A stretch of 15,429 nucleotides of DNA from Pseudanabaena sp. CAN_BIN31 (GCA_026785865.1 JAJAZG010000486.1:1-15429), one strand, 5' to 3'. Positions 8,201-14,042 are shown, counted from the stretch's first letter. Notes: generated by a model from the sequence alone, not told the origin. Program-made: numbers and translations.

Positions 8201-9101
8201 CAGTTTGGTTGAGCGCATCGGTGATATCCCGAACTTGTGCCTGAGATTTCTTCAGATCGGTAATGTCGCGCACGATCTTAGAATTGCCCACGATATGTCC
8301 ATAGGAATCTTTTATAGGAGAGATCGTCACAGAGACATCTAGGGGTATTCCATCTTTACGGAGTCTGACGGCTTCATATTGTTCTATCTTTTCACCGTGC
8401 GTGATACCCTCTAAAATCTTATTTTCTTCTTCTAATCTTTTATTTGATATAAGCATCGTTATTGGTTGTCCGATCGCTTCAGCTTCTGTATAGCCAAACA
8501 TCCTTTCGGCAGACTTATTCCAACTCGTAATTATGCCATGGGGGGTCTTGGTGATAATGGCATCACCAGAGGACTCGACTATAGAGATATAGAGGCTATT
8601 TGTTTGATTGTTGAGTCGTCTCAATTCCAACTGATTGATCGTTATACGGCTGAGGGCTTCAAGTTGTTTGATTTGATGAGGTGTTAGTTCTCTCGGCTTT
8701 ACATCAATCACACATAGAGTCCCCAGCACAAAATTATCAGAAGTCCGTAACGGTACACCAGTATAAAAGCGGATGTTGGGATCACCAGTTACTAATGGGT
8801 TATCAGAAAATCGGGGATCTTGGGTCGTGTCAGGAACATACAACATCTCATTAGCAGCAACTGCATGACCACAAAAAGAAATATCGCGTGGTGTTTCCGT
8901 TGCATCCAGCCCTACTCTTGACTTAAACCACTGCCGATCGCGATCAATTAATGAGATTAAGGCGATCGGCGTGCCACAAATATCGGCAGCTAGCTGCGTC
9001 AAGTCGTCATATTCCTGCTCTGGCAGCGTGTCGAGGATTTGGTAGCGTTGCAGGGCGATTAGGCGATCGATTTCATTGATGGGGATTTCAGGTTTCTGCA
9101 T
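5205..9101 (-). CDS. Hybrid sensor histidine kinase, GAF-PAS3-HK-REC2-HPt
   Basis: A 1298-residue cytoplasmic multi-sensor kinase; no membrane segment is seen. In order: a GAF domain (about 20-160, with FCGHAVAANEMLYVPD), then PAS1 (168-285), PAS2 (292-405) and PAS3 (418-535, with the PAC-like YDITDRK). HisKA follows with His569 (NMSHEIRTPMNAIIG), then the ATPase with N box (Asn682/Asn686), Asp718 (KDTGIGM) and GGTGLGL (747-753). Receiver 1 (about 803-930) has Asp859 (FLDWKMP) and Lys911. Receiver 2 (955-1070) has Asp1005 (LMDMQMP) and Lys1057. The HPt domain has His1154 (AHTLKGVAGNIGA). About 90 further helical residues follow. All phosphotransfer residues are present, so a full His-Asp-His relay is possible onto the two receiver proteins encoded downstream. 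The signal is unknown; the GAF fold is of the type often found in soluble kinases. The ATG at 9101 lacks an obvious Shine-Dalgarno site. Confidence 0.95.
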   Translation of the reverse strand: MQKPEIPINEIDRLIALQRYQILDTLPEQEYDDLTQLAADICGTPIALISLIDRDRQWFKSRVGLDATETPRDISFCGHAVAANEMLYVPDTTQDPRFSDNPLVTGDPNIRFYTGVPLRTSDNFVLGTLCVIDVKPRELTPHQIKQLEALSRITINQLELRRLNNQTNSLYISIVESSGDAIITKTPHGIITSWNKSAERMFGYTEAEAIGQPITMLISNKRLEEENKILEGITHGEKIEQYEAVRLRKDGIPLDVSVTISPIKDSYGHIVGNSKIVRDITDLKKSQAQVRDITDALNQTAIIVITDAFGSITMMNDKFCEISKYSREELLGQNHRMINSGYHPSQFFVEMWKEIAKGKTWRAEIKNRAKDGSFYWVDTTIVPFLNEQDKPYQYLAIRYDVTPRKLAEIELQKLSLRLELAIKSDRIGIWEWDISQNKMEWDKRMYVLYGISQSDGQVVYDVWSNGIHPDDRDITLTLLQQAILGKAEYDIEFRFVHHDGNIRYIKAYGVKKYDEHGNSQGITGVDYDITDRKQAESLVNESNQQLLAANAELGRISHFKDEFLANMSHEIRTPMNAIIGMNYLILNTELTIHQRNYLQKAQTASHHLLSVINDILDFSKIEAGKLTIEQVDFELEKVLENVATLISEKAFSKGLEIIFDINRDLPRNFIGDPMRLGQILTNYAGNAVKFTEKGEITLIVRLQEYREEDVTLYIAVKDTGIGMKEEEIKLLFHSFQQADTSTTRKFGGTGLGLAISKRIVELMGGEVGVESEFGKGSTFWFTVCLGKSTTTRRRRIFSGDIAGKLVLVVDDNENARLILKDLLEQMKLEVDMVDSGQAALAAVAEADTGERPYEIVFLDWKMPSMDGIEVARQIKMLSLKHKPYHLLVTAGGQEGGFNKAKTIGIDAVLLKPINASNLANALAEVLGGDSMYSSTDAFNASISIWSDRLKPVRGSKILLVEDDEVNQEVAIGLLEEAGLVVDVANNGIIAIEKVKNNHYTLVLMDMQMPEMDGVTATVEIRRDPRYQSLPIVAMTANVMAVDRDKCFAAGMNDHLAKPIEPDELGKVLLKWIPPNPILAHISDPSASVKEEEAIAIPANISGLNTSEGLRRVIGKRSLYLSMLRRFVAGQSHFADQFNQAIKASDFHLAERLAHTLKGVAGNIGAEVIEEAAAALETGIRNEASRSEVELLLNALRRPLKSLIDALESHLPPELVSVDIANIDWTHLEQICHQLSELLIENDAEAVEFLQDHADLMRSSFPNNYKAISSAINTFDFDNAHAALILAVETLKKDVKIWI

Positions 9102-9210
9102 AAAATTAAACTAGCTAAAATGCTATTTGTGAATTTTGAAATGAAATAACCGATTTATTAATTCTAAATGGCTGTGTATATGCCCTCATATGAACAATAA
9201 TATCGCAAAA

Positions 9211-9302
9211 TATAGCAATCCTAAATGAGTCGTGCAAATATAAGGCTCATAACAAGGGGCTTAAGCCCCTTGTTCATTCACAAATGATCTAGGATTGCTA
9301 TA
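9211..9302. mobile_element. 92-bp MITE-like palindromic element
   Basis: Perfect 13-bp terminal inverted repeats, TATAGCAATCCTA (9211-9223) and TAGGATTGCTATA (9290-9302), enclose a perfect 24-bp palindrome at 9251-9274 (AACAAGGGGCTT and its complement, no spacer). The outer TA at each end could be the target duplication of an IS630/mariner-type transposase. There is no coding capacity, so it would be a non-autonomous element. It lies in the 5' region between the divergent hybrid kinase and the gene at 9565. Confidence 0.75.
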
Positions 9303-9564
9303 ATTTGCCTCAAAATCAGATAGATCCACCCTAAATACGATCGCACAGCAATGATCTTAGGTAGATATTTCTTGATAAAAGAGTATCCCATTTATTTTTT
9401 AGGTTTGAAGATTTGCAAAATTTGACATAAAGTTGTGGCACTTAGCGACAATTTGTGGTATCACTTACCAGTATTATTTTTTCTTATTTCTTTTGAAACA
9501 ACTTTAAAGTGTCGTGGTTTGGCTGAAGTAAAGGTAAAAACAGCGTGGATAGGGTCGGTATGTG
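9303..9564. other. Non-coding remainder of the divergent spacer
   Basis: No gene is seen between the MITE-like element and the ATG at 9565. The stretch is AT-rich. It holds a direct repeat TTGTGG-CACTTA (9433-9444) and TTGTGG-TAT-CACTTA (9453-9467), 20 bp apart, plus a TTGACA (9422-9427) and a TATTAT (9472-9477). No pair with classical 17-bp spacing is convincing. AGGGT at 9551-9555 is a plausible ribosome binding site for the gene at 9565. The kinase side (9102-9210) shows no clear promoter either. Confidence 0.5.
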
Positions 9565-10677
9565 ATGCAAAATACAGATAATAAAAATCAGTTTTATATA
9601 ACTCAAGACGTTGATGCTTATACAGACAACGTTGATAACTTAATGGACGACTTATTTGGAGATGTCGAAAATACGCTCCATGTCGATCAATCTAAGCAGC
9701 GATCGCTTAAACAGAAAAATCTAAATTCACAAACCAGACAAAATAAAACATCAGCCCCCTACGCCTCTGTAAACTCTTCAAGCTCAGACATGGTGGCACT
9801 TTCAAGATTTGAACCTGTCGAAAGAGAGATCCCGACATCAAAAGACACCATTAACATTACCAAGCTTAACGTTGCCGATATTTCCTTGCCGCCGATCTCT
9901 AAGGAAGACGTGCTTTGGATTCAGCCGTATATTATGCGGAATCCAGAGCCGACCAGTGACTTTCCCGCGACCGCACCCGAACCTGTAGTCTCGAAATACA
10001 ACCTGACCGATCGCCTCTTACTGGTTTTTGCTTGTAGCTCAGCTTTGATCGCCGCAGTGATGTGGACAATTAATCATGGAATTTGGCTAGGTCGTCAGTC
10101 GGTTACATCTGCTCAAGTCTCGCCTAAAGCAACTGCCGAAAACAAAACCTTTGGTGAAGAAATTAATCGAATGCTAGCGGAAATAGCAAATAAAAATCGG
10201 GCGATCGCCACTAATCCTAATAGCGCTAGCAATATTGCGCTAATGACCGCACCTCTATTGAGTACTATGCCCCTCCCAAATAATCCCTTTGGGATGCAAC
10301 AACCAATGTATGTGCCTGTATATCAGCCACCGACAATGAATGGTAATAATCTGCCATCACCGCTTGCTCTGCCACCTGCTAGCGCAAATAATACGATTGA
10401 TGTCTCTAACTCGGCGGCAGTTGCGCGACAAAATCCAGTATCTAATCAAAATCAATCATTTACTAGTCCAGTCGCAGCATCATATACATTGATTGGTGTC
10501 CTAGACTTAGGCGAGCGATCGACAGCGATGTTTGATATGAATGGCTCAGTGCAATCGATTGGGCTTGGCAAAGCAGTCAGCAACACAGGCTGGTATGTAT
10601 CGCGAATCAGTCAGCAAGAAATCACGATCAAGCGTGGCAAGGAAACTAAAACCGTATTTGTTGGACAAAAGTTCTAG
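9565..10677 (+). CDS. Membrane-anchored protein with GspC/PilP-like C-terminal domain, function unknown
   Basis: I do not recognise a named family for the full 370-residue protein. It has a polar, acidic N-terminal part (about 1-148), one transmembrane helix (LLLVFACSSALIAAVMWTI, near 152-170) and a short helical stretch (200-215). A Pro/Asn/Ala/Met-rich low-complexity linker (about 218-305) leads to a compact C-terminal domain (307-371). That domain reads as alternating beta strands: YTLIGVLDLGERSTAMFDM, GWYVSRIS, EITIKR, KTVFVGQKF. The pattern resembles the periplasmic domains of GspC and PilP in type II secretion and type IV pili, with ligand-value, Gly-Trp and final VGQ features. The topology would put the N-terminus in the cytoplasm. 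A GTG at 9562 precedes the ATG; the ATG is preferred, with AGGGT 9 bases upstream. The next gene starts 60 bp downstream. A link to pili or envelope transport is inference. Confidence 0.8.
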   Translation: MQNTDNKNQFYITQDVDAYTDNVDNLMDDLFGDVENTLHVDQSKQRSLKQKNLNSQTRQNKTSAPYASVNSSSSDMVALSRFEPVEREIPTSKDTINITKLNVADISLPPISKEDVLWIQPYIMRNPEPTSDFPATAPEPVVSKYNLTDRLLLVFACSSALIAAVMWTINHGIWLGRQSVTSAQVSPKATAENKTFGEEINRMLAEIANKNRAIATNPNSASNIALMTAPLLSTMPLPNNPFGMQQPMYVPVYQPPTMNGNNLPSPLALPPASANNTIDVSNSAAVARQNPVSNQNQSFTSPVAASYTLIGVLDLGERSTAMFDMNGSVQSIGLGKAVSNTGWYVSRISQQEITIKRGKETKTVFVGQKF

Positions 10678-10737
10678 TTATTAAGAACTCGTAGTGTCAA
10701 TTGTGGTTAGACTTAAACAAACATTTGAGGGAATTAT

Positions 10738-11310
10738 ATGGGATTAATAGATGATATATCGCGCTTTTTAGAGACCCGCTTAGAGGAGTTTATTCGGAAT
10801 AATCCACAGATTGAGTTGCAAATCCTCGAAGATAAGCTGCGTCAACAAGAAGAAGAAATAACGAAATTAATCGTTAACTCGAAGTTAGAAGAGAAAAATT
10901 TCCAAGATCGGATTTTGGAAATTGCTGAAGAAATTCGGATCTGGCACGATCGCACGGTTAAGGCTGAGTCATTGGATCGCCCCGATCTGGCTAATCCTGC
11001 GAAAGAACGCGAAGCTGCATTATTACGTCAAGGCAATCAAGTTTGGGCGCAGATGGAACTGGTCAAAAAAAGGGCGATCGATAGCCAAGCGCTACTAGTC
11101 CAAATCCAAGATCGGCGTAAGGAAGTTCAAGTCAAAATTGCCGAAGCTGCCAAAACTGCGAGAGCAAAATCACCAACCAGCACTCCCTTAAATTGGGATA
11201 ATCTCTATACTCCACCCTTTCGCGATCCTAACGATAAGCTGGAAGAAACTTTTCGGCGATGGGAAATGGATGAAGAACTTGATCGCCTCAAGCGGAATAT
11301 GGGCAAATAG
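10738..11310 (+). CDS. TIGR04376-type conserved cyanobacterial protein
   Basis: A 190-residue soluble, highly charged helical protein. The N-terminal MGLIDDISRFLETRLEEF, the middle REAALLRQGNQVWAQM and the C-terminal RRWEMDEELDRLKRNMG match my memory of the TIGR04376 family, which is restricted to cyanobacteria and has no assigned function. Residues 25-135 are a long predicted coiled coil rich in Glu, Lys and Gln. Residues 140-165 are a Pro/Ser/Thr linker, followed by a short conserved C-terminal helix. GAGGG about 6 bases before the ATG supports this start. It lies 60 bp after the membrane protein gene in the same direction, so the two may form an operon. Confidence 0.85.
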   Translation: MGLIDDISRFLETRLEEFIRNNPQIELQILEDKLRQQEEEITKLIVNSKLEEKNFQDRILEIAEEIRIWHDRTVKAESLDRPDLANPAKEREAALLRQGNQVWAQMELVKKRAIDSQALLVQIQDRRKEVQVKIAEAAKTARAKSPTSTPLNWDNLYTPPFRDPNDKLEETFRRWEMDEELDRLKRNMGK

Positions 11311-11488
11311 AAAAACACTTGTCTTTGTTTGATTGCTCGTATGGAGAAATAGATGAAGTCACTTAAATAAGCTGACTAAATTTTTTGTACCTACAAAGTA
11401 TATTTTTTATAAAATGGGGTCTTCGCCTAACTTCCTATGTGGACGATTTTTATTGTGATTTTTTACCTAAAGAAAAATTTAATAACTT

Positions 11489-11530
11489 AGCTGATTCCGC
11501 GATCGCAGCTAAATCAACGTTAAGTAATAC
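11489..11530. repeat. HIP1-containing intergenic repeat, copy 1
   Basis: AGCTGATTCCGCGATCGC is followed by AGCTAAATCAACGTTAAG and TAATAC. The core GCGATCGC, then AAATCA-CGTTAAG and ATAC, recurs at 12932-12994. The leading AGCT-ATTC-GCGATCGC recurs at 12250-12308. It sits 12 bp before the nucleotidyltransferase ATG. Confidence 0.55.
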
Positions 11531-11542
11531 AAATAACATCTT

Positions 11543-11866
11543 ATGGAAAATAAACACATAACTCTAATCTTAAAAGAACTTAAAAGACTTCTTAAAGAAA
11601 CCTATGGAGAAAAACTAAATGATGTTATTCTTTTTGGTTCTTATGCCAGAAAAACAGCTAACCAAAACTCAGACATTGATATATTAATCGTTCTTAACTA
11701 CGAATACGATCTAGATCGAGAGATAGAAAAAACTAGTCACCCAATCGCTGATCTTTCTTTAGAATATGATGTCTTAGTTAATCGACTATTTATGAGCAGA
11801 ACTTACTACCAAACCCATGAAAGCGCATTAACTAGAAACATCCATCAAGAAGGGATTAGGCTATGA
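11543..11866 (+). CDS. MNT-type minimal nucleotidyltransferase (MntA-like antitoxin)
   Basis: A 107-residue minimal nucleotidyltransferase of the polymerase-beta fold. The signature is complete: GSYAR (Gly32-Ser33) followed by SDIDILIVL, with metal-binding Asp44 and Asp46, and a third acidic residue in EYDVLV (Asp76). In characterised MntA/HepT pairs this enzyme adds AMP to the HEPN toxin to neutralise it. Here its stop overlaps the start of a HEPN gene by 4 bases (ATGA), so the two are translationally coupled. An anti-toxin or defence role is inferred from family and context. There is no strong ribosome binding site before the ATG. It differs in sequence from the broken nucleotidyltransferase gene at 12436, so the two are not a recent duplication. 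Confidence 0.9.
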   Translation: MENKHITLILKELKRLLKETYGEKLNDVILFGSYARKTANQNSDIDILIVLNYEYDLDREIEKTSHPIADLSLEYDVLVNRLFMSRTYYQTHESALTRNIHQEGIRL

Positions 11867-12237
11867 ATCCACAACAACAAGACCTACTCAATAAAGCCCA
11901 AGAAAGTCTGAATGCAGCCAAGCTTTTAAAGGATAACAATTACTTCGACTATGCAATTTCCCGTGCTTACTATGCCATGTTTTATATCGCTGAAGCCTAC
12001 TTAGAAGGAGAAAGTCAACAATTTTCTAGTCATGCTGCTGTTATATCTAGCTTCGGTCGAAATTTTGCCAAATCAGGTAAAGTTCCCAGAGAATTCCATC
12101 GCTTTCTCATTGATGCCCAAGCTCTTAGACAAACTAGCGATTATGGGAAGTTTCAAACCATTTCAGAACAACAAGCCCAACAACAAATTATTAATACCGA
12201 GAAAATTATTGATTATGCAATTGAGAATTTATCGTGA
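11863..12237 (+). CDS. HEPN domain protein (UPF0332-like partner)
   Basis: A 124-residue all-helical HEPN protein paired with the nucleotidyltransferase in front of it, overlapping it by 4 bases. The hallmark YFDYAISRAYYAMFYIAEAYL at about 27-47 is typical of the UPF0332/HEPN group, and ALRQTSDYG (87-95) is a second conserved block. I looked for the R-x(4-6)-H ribonuclease motif of HepT-type toxins and did not find it after any arginine. Either catalysis uses other residues or this is a non-RNase HEPN. Length is normal, with no break. Most likely it is the toxin-like half of a two-gene module. Confidence 0.87.
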   Translation: MNPQQQDLLNKAQESLNAAKLLKDNNYFDYAISRAYYAMFYIAEAYLEGESQQFSSHAAVISSFGRNFAKSGKVPREFHRFLIDAQALRQTSDYGKFQTISEQQAQQQIINTEKIIDYAIENLS

Positions 12238-12249
12238 GACCAATAAATA

Positions 12250-12308
12250 AGCTAATTCTGCGATCGCCTGCTGCTAATGATGGCGATCGGATCTAAATCA
12301 AACATAAG
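12250..12308. repeat. HIP1-containing intergenic repeat, copy 2
   Basis: AGCTAATTCTGCGATCGC begins 13 bp after the HEPN stop. It is followed by a 15-base spacer, a second near-HIP1 (GGCGATCGG) and CTAAATCAAACATAAG. The front half matches copy 1 with two substitutions. The tail matches AAATCA-(CGT)TAAG of copies 1 and 3 loosely. Confidence 0.5.
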
Positions 12309-12435
12309 AGACAGTCAGAAAATAATCGATCCTTTATTTACCTTAGAAATCACTGGGATCGCCCACTCCTATAGCAGCGATTTTCTTAAGTAATGTGATC
12401 ATTTACTTTTTGGTAAACTCTAAGGAAAACTAACC

Positions 12436-12832
12436 ATGATACGAAAACAACAAATACAGGAAAACAAAGAAACCATACTAGCGATCACCGCTAAACACGG
12501 AGCCTACAATGTACGGATTTTTGGTTCCGTAGCTCGTGGCGAAGAAAATCTAGAGAGCGATACAGCGCCTTGCGCTGCCATAGAACCCAGATAATTTTTT
12601 GAAAGTGCCGCGAAGCGACACTTTCAAAAAATTATCTGTATTACTCAAACCCTCAATAGGCTGTATTGACTTTTTAATTGATTACGATCTCGAAAAAACT
12701 ACACCTTGGTTTCCTGTTGGACTAATTCGAGATTTAGAAATGCTCCTAAATACTAAAGTCGATGTTGTCACAGTAGAAGGTTTAAAAAATAGAATTAGAG
12801 AGCAAGTCTGGCAGGAGTCGATAAATCTATGA
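12436..12832 (+). pseudogene. MNT nucleotidyltransferase gene split by a small palindromic insertion
   Basis: Reading from ATG 12436 gives a nucleotidyltransferase start, with FGSVARGEENLESD ending at 12561. The reading frame then enters foreign sequence and stops (TAG-like break soon after EPR). The homologous frame resumes at 12665 with IDFLIDYDLEKTTPW and runs to the stop at 12832, including VDVVTVEGL. Removing 12562-12664 (103 bases, not a multiple of three) restores a seamless 97-residue protein. It would have the complete GS-x(10)-SDID signature, with Asp42 and the following Ile-Asp falling exactly at the junction. The insertion thus splits the metal-binding motif, so the gene should be inactive. 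AGGA 11 bases upstream of the ATG is a ribosome binding site. The stop overlaps a HepT-like start by ATGA. Confidence 0.88.
12561..12663. mobile_element. 101-bp TA-flanked palindromic insertion (MITE-like)
   Basis: The insertion is bounded by TA at 12561-12562 and TA at 12664-12665, a two-base duplication that is undone when the gene is rejoined. Ends are TACAGC at left and GCTGTA at right, a 6-bp terminal inverted repeat. Inside are a small hairpin (CAGCGC-CTT-GCGCTG, 12563-12577) and a long one. In the long one 19 bases at 12589-12607 pair perfectly with 12619-12637 around an 11-base tip. It has no coding capacity. TA duplication and size suggest a non-autonomous element mobilised by an IS630/mariner-like transposase in trans. 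Confidence 0.75.
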
Positions 12833-12900
12833 GAAATGATAGAGAAAGACTATTAGACATTCAAGAAGCGATTAGTAAAATAGAAAAATATTTGATTTAA
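12829..12900 (+). pseudogene. Truncated HepT/DUF86-like stub
   Basis: A 23-codon frame, MRNDRERLLDIQEAISKIEK then YLI and stop, starts with the 4-base ATGA overlap onto the nucleotidyltransferase stop. The residues match the usual opening of DUF86 HepT toxins (MRxDxxRLxDIxEAIxxIEKY). The normal protein is about 110 residues, so only the first fifth is left. A possible one-base slip would continue as FDLILEDTQTNN to a stop at about 12939, which I do not recognise. It is the decayed toxin partner of the broken antitoxin gene. Confidence 0.65.
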
Positions 12901-12931
12901 TTCTTGAAGATACCCAAACTAACAACTAATT

Positions 12932-12994
12932 TAAATTTGCGATCGCTTTCTCCCCATGCTAGCGATCGCACAAATCAGCGTTAAGTTAAAATAC
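12932..12994. repeat. HIP1-containing intergenic repeat, copy 3
   Basis: GCGATCGC occurs twice (12939-12946 and 12962-12969), followed by ACAAATCAGCGTTAAG and TTAAAATAC. The tail differs from copy 1 (AAATCAACGTTAAG...TAATAC) by one base in the 14-base core. It lies 32 bp after the HepT stub. The rest of the 12901-13095 spacer shows no gene. Confidence 0.55.
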
Positions 12995-13095
12995 ACGGTT
13001 AAAAACTTTCAAACACTGCTCAAAGCCTCTATGTGATTGATTTACAACACTTTTATCTAATGTTTTTATGATTTAGCAGAATTTGCAGCCAATCA

Positions 13096-13104
13096 TGTTA
13101 TCCT
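13096..13104 (+). promoter_or_regulatory. Possible extended -10 promoter for tRNA-Pro
   Basis: TGTTATCCT (TGn followed by TATCCT) lies 21 bases before the tRNA. A small stem GCGT-CAAAA-ACGC (13111-13123) lies in the presumed leader. No good -35 box is seen. This is a weak motif call. Confidence 0.35.
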
Positions 13105-13125
13105 AAGAAAGCGTCAAAAACGCAA

Positions 13126-13199
13126 CGGGATGTAGCGCAGCTTGGTAGCGCACCACTTTGGGGTAGTGGGGGTCTTGGGTTCAAATCCCAACATTCCGA
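13126..13199 (+). tRNA. tRNA-Pro (anticodon GGG)
   Basis: A full cloverleaf of 74 bases can be drawn. The acceptor CGGGATG pairs with CATTCCG (one G-T wobble) and the D stem is GCGC/GCGC. The anticodon stem CCACT/AGTGG has loop TTGGGGT, giving anticodon GGG, and the T stem is TTGGG/CCCAA with TTCAAAT. Discriminator is A and no CCA is encoded. It reads CCC (and CCU) proline codons. The last 19 bases overlap the mazG 3' end on the other strand. Confidence 0.95.
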
Positions 13200-14005
13200 T
13201 TTAGATTAAGTTTTGCTTGTTTCCAGAGATTGTCTAGCTCCTCAGTCGTCAAACTATCGATGGGGCGATCGCTTAAAGTTTCAATCATTTCCAAACGCTG
13301 AATAAACTTGCGATTAGTAGACTGCAAAGCCTCCGATGGATCGAGCCCATACCAACGCGCCACATTGATCAATGTAAATAGTAGATCCCCTAACTCAGCT
13401 TGTTGATTTTGCTTAGATTCATGTTCTAGCGCATGATGCAACTCATCTAGCTCCTCCTGAAACTTTGCCCATACTCCATCGACATTTTCCCACTCAAAAC
13501 CTTGAGCTGCTGATTTTTGGGAAATCTTCATCCCAGCCGTTAAAGGCGGCAGCGATCGCGCATAGCGTTTGAGCTTATAACTCAGTTTTTGGGTATCTGC
13601 GAAATCTACACCTTTCTCCTCCGCCTTAATTTTTTCCCAATTCTGATGAATTTCCTCCATATTTTCCACACTAACATCACCAAATATATGGGGATGTCGG
13701 CGAATTAACTTTTGGGCGATCCCTTGCGCGACTTCCGCGATCGAAAATTGATTGGCTTCGCTGGCAATCTGTGAGTGCAAAACCACCTGCATTAATAGAT
13801 CCCCTAACTCTTCCGCGATCGCCTTACTATCGCCTGATTGAATTGCATCCACCACCTCATAGGCTTCCTCAATCACATAGGGGATCAAGCTTTTAGGCGT
13901 TTGCGCCAAATCCCAAGGACATCCACCATCAGGCGATCGCAACTTCGCCACCACATCGATCAAATGTTGCAATGCGATCAAATTAGCCGAAGAATCAAGA
14001 CTCAT
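13181..14005 (-). CDS. mazG: Nucleoside triphosphate pyrophosphohydrolase MazG
   Basis: A 274-residue two-domain MazG, which hydrolyses nucleoside triphosphates to monophosphates and pyrophosphate and is thought to clean the nucleotide pool and moderate stress signalling. Domain 1 has GGCPWDLAQTPKSL, then EEAYEVVDAI (Glu46, Glu47, Glu50) and EELGDLLMQ (Glu66, Asp69). RRHPHIFGDV lies between the domains. Domain 2 repeats the pattern with EELDEL (Glu184, Glu185, Glu188) and AELGDLLF (Glu204, Asp207). Length is typical for the bacterial enzyme. The last codons and stop lie inside the tRNA-Pro gene on the opposite strand, so the C-terminal tail NRNVGI is encoded by tRNA complement. It is divergent from the DUF2605 gene. 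No clear ribosome binding site precedes the ATG. Confidence 0.95.
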   Translation of the reverse strand: MSLDSSANLIALQHLIDVVAKLRSPDGGCPWDLAQTPKSLIPYVIEEAYEVVDAIQSGDSKAIAEELGDLLMQVVLHSQIASEANQFSIAEVAQGIAQKLIRRHPHIFGDVSVENMEEIHQNWEKIKAEEKGVDFADTQKLSYKLKRYARSLPPLTAGMKISQKSAAQGFEWENVDGVWAKFQEELDELHHALEHESKQNQQAELGDLLFTLINVARWYGLDPSEALQSTNRKFIQRLEMIETLSDRPIDSLTTEELDNLWKQAKLNLNRNVGI

Positions 14006-14033
14006 AAGTTTAATGTTAAGAAAAGTAACAAAA

Positions 14034-14042
14034 TGCTATAAT
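14034..14042 (+). promoter_or_regulatory. Extended -10 promoter for the DUF2605 gene
   Basis: TGCTATAAT combines a TGn extension with a perfect TATAAT. It lies in the 113-bp spacer between mazG (divergent) and the gene at 14119, giving a leader of about 70 bases. No strong -35 box is present, as often with extended -10 promoters. Confidence 0.5.

Noticed and set aside
9102..9564. CRISPR array or small RNA gene in the long spacer
   Set aside because: The repeats are inverted, not regularly spaced direct repeats, and no promoter-terminator pair could be supported.
12599..12832. A stand-alone 77-residue gene beginning with TTG
   Set aside because: Its first residues come from the palindromic insertion and the rest is the 3' part of the split nucleotidyltransferase, so it is part of the pseudogene.
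13126..13199. tRNA-Pro read with anticodon TGG
   Set aside because: The CCACT/AGTGG stem fixes the seven-base loop as TTGGGGT, which puts GGG, not TGG, at positions 34-36.
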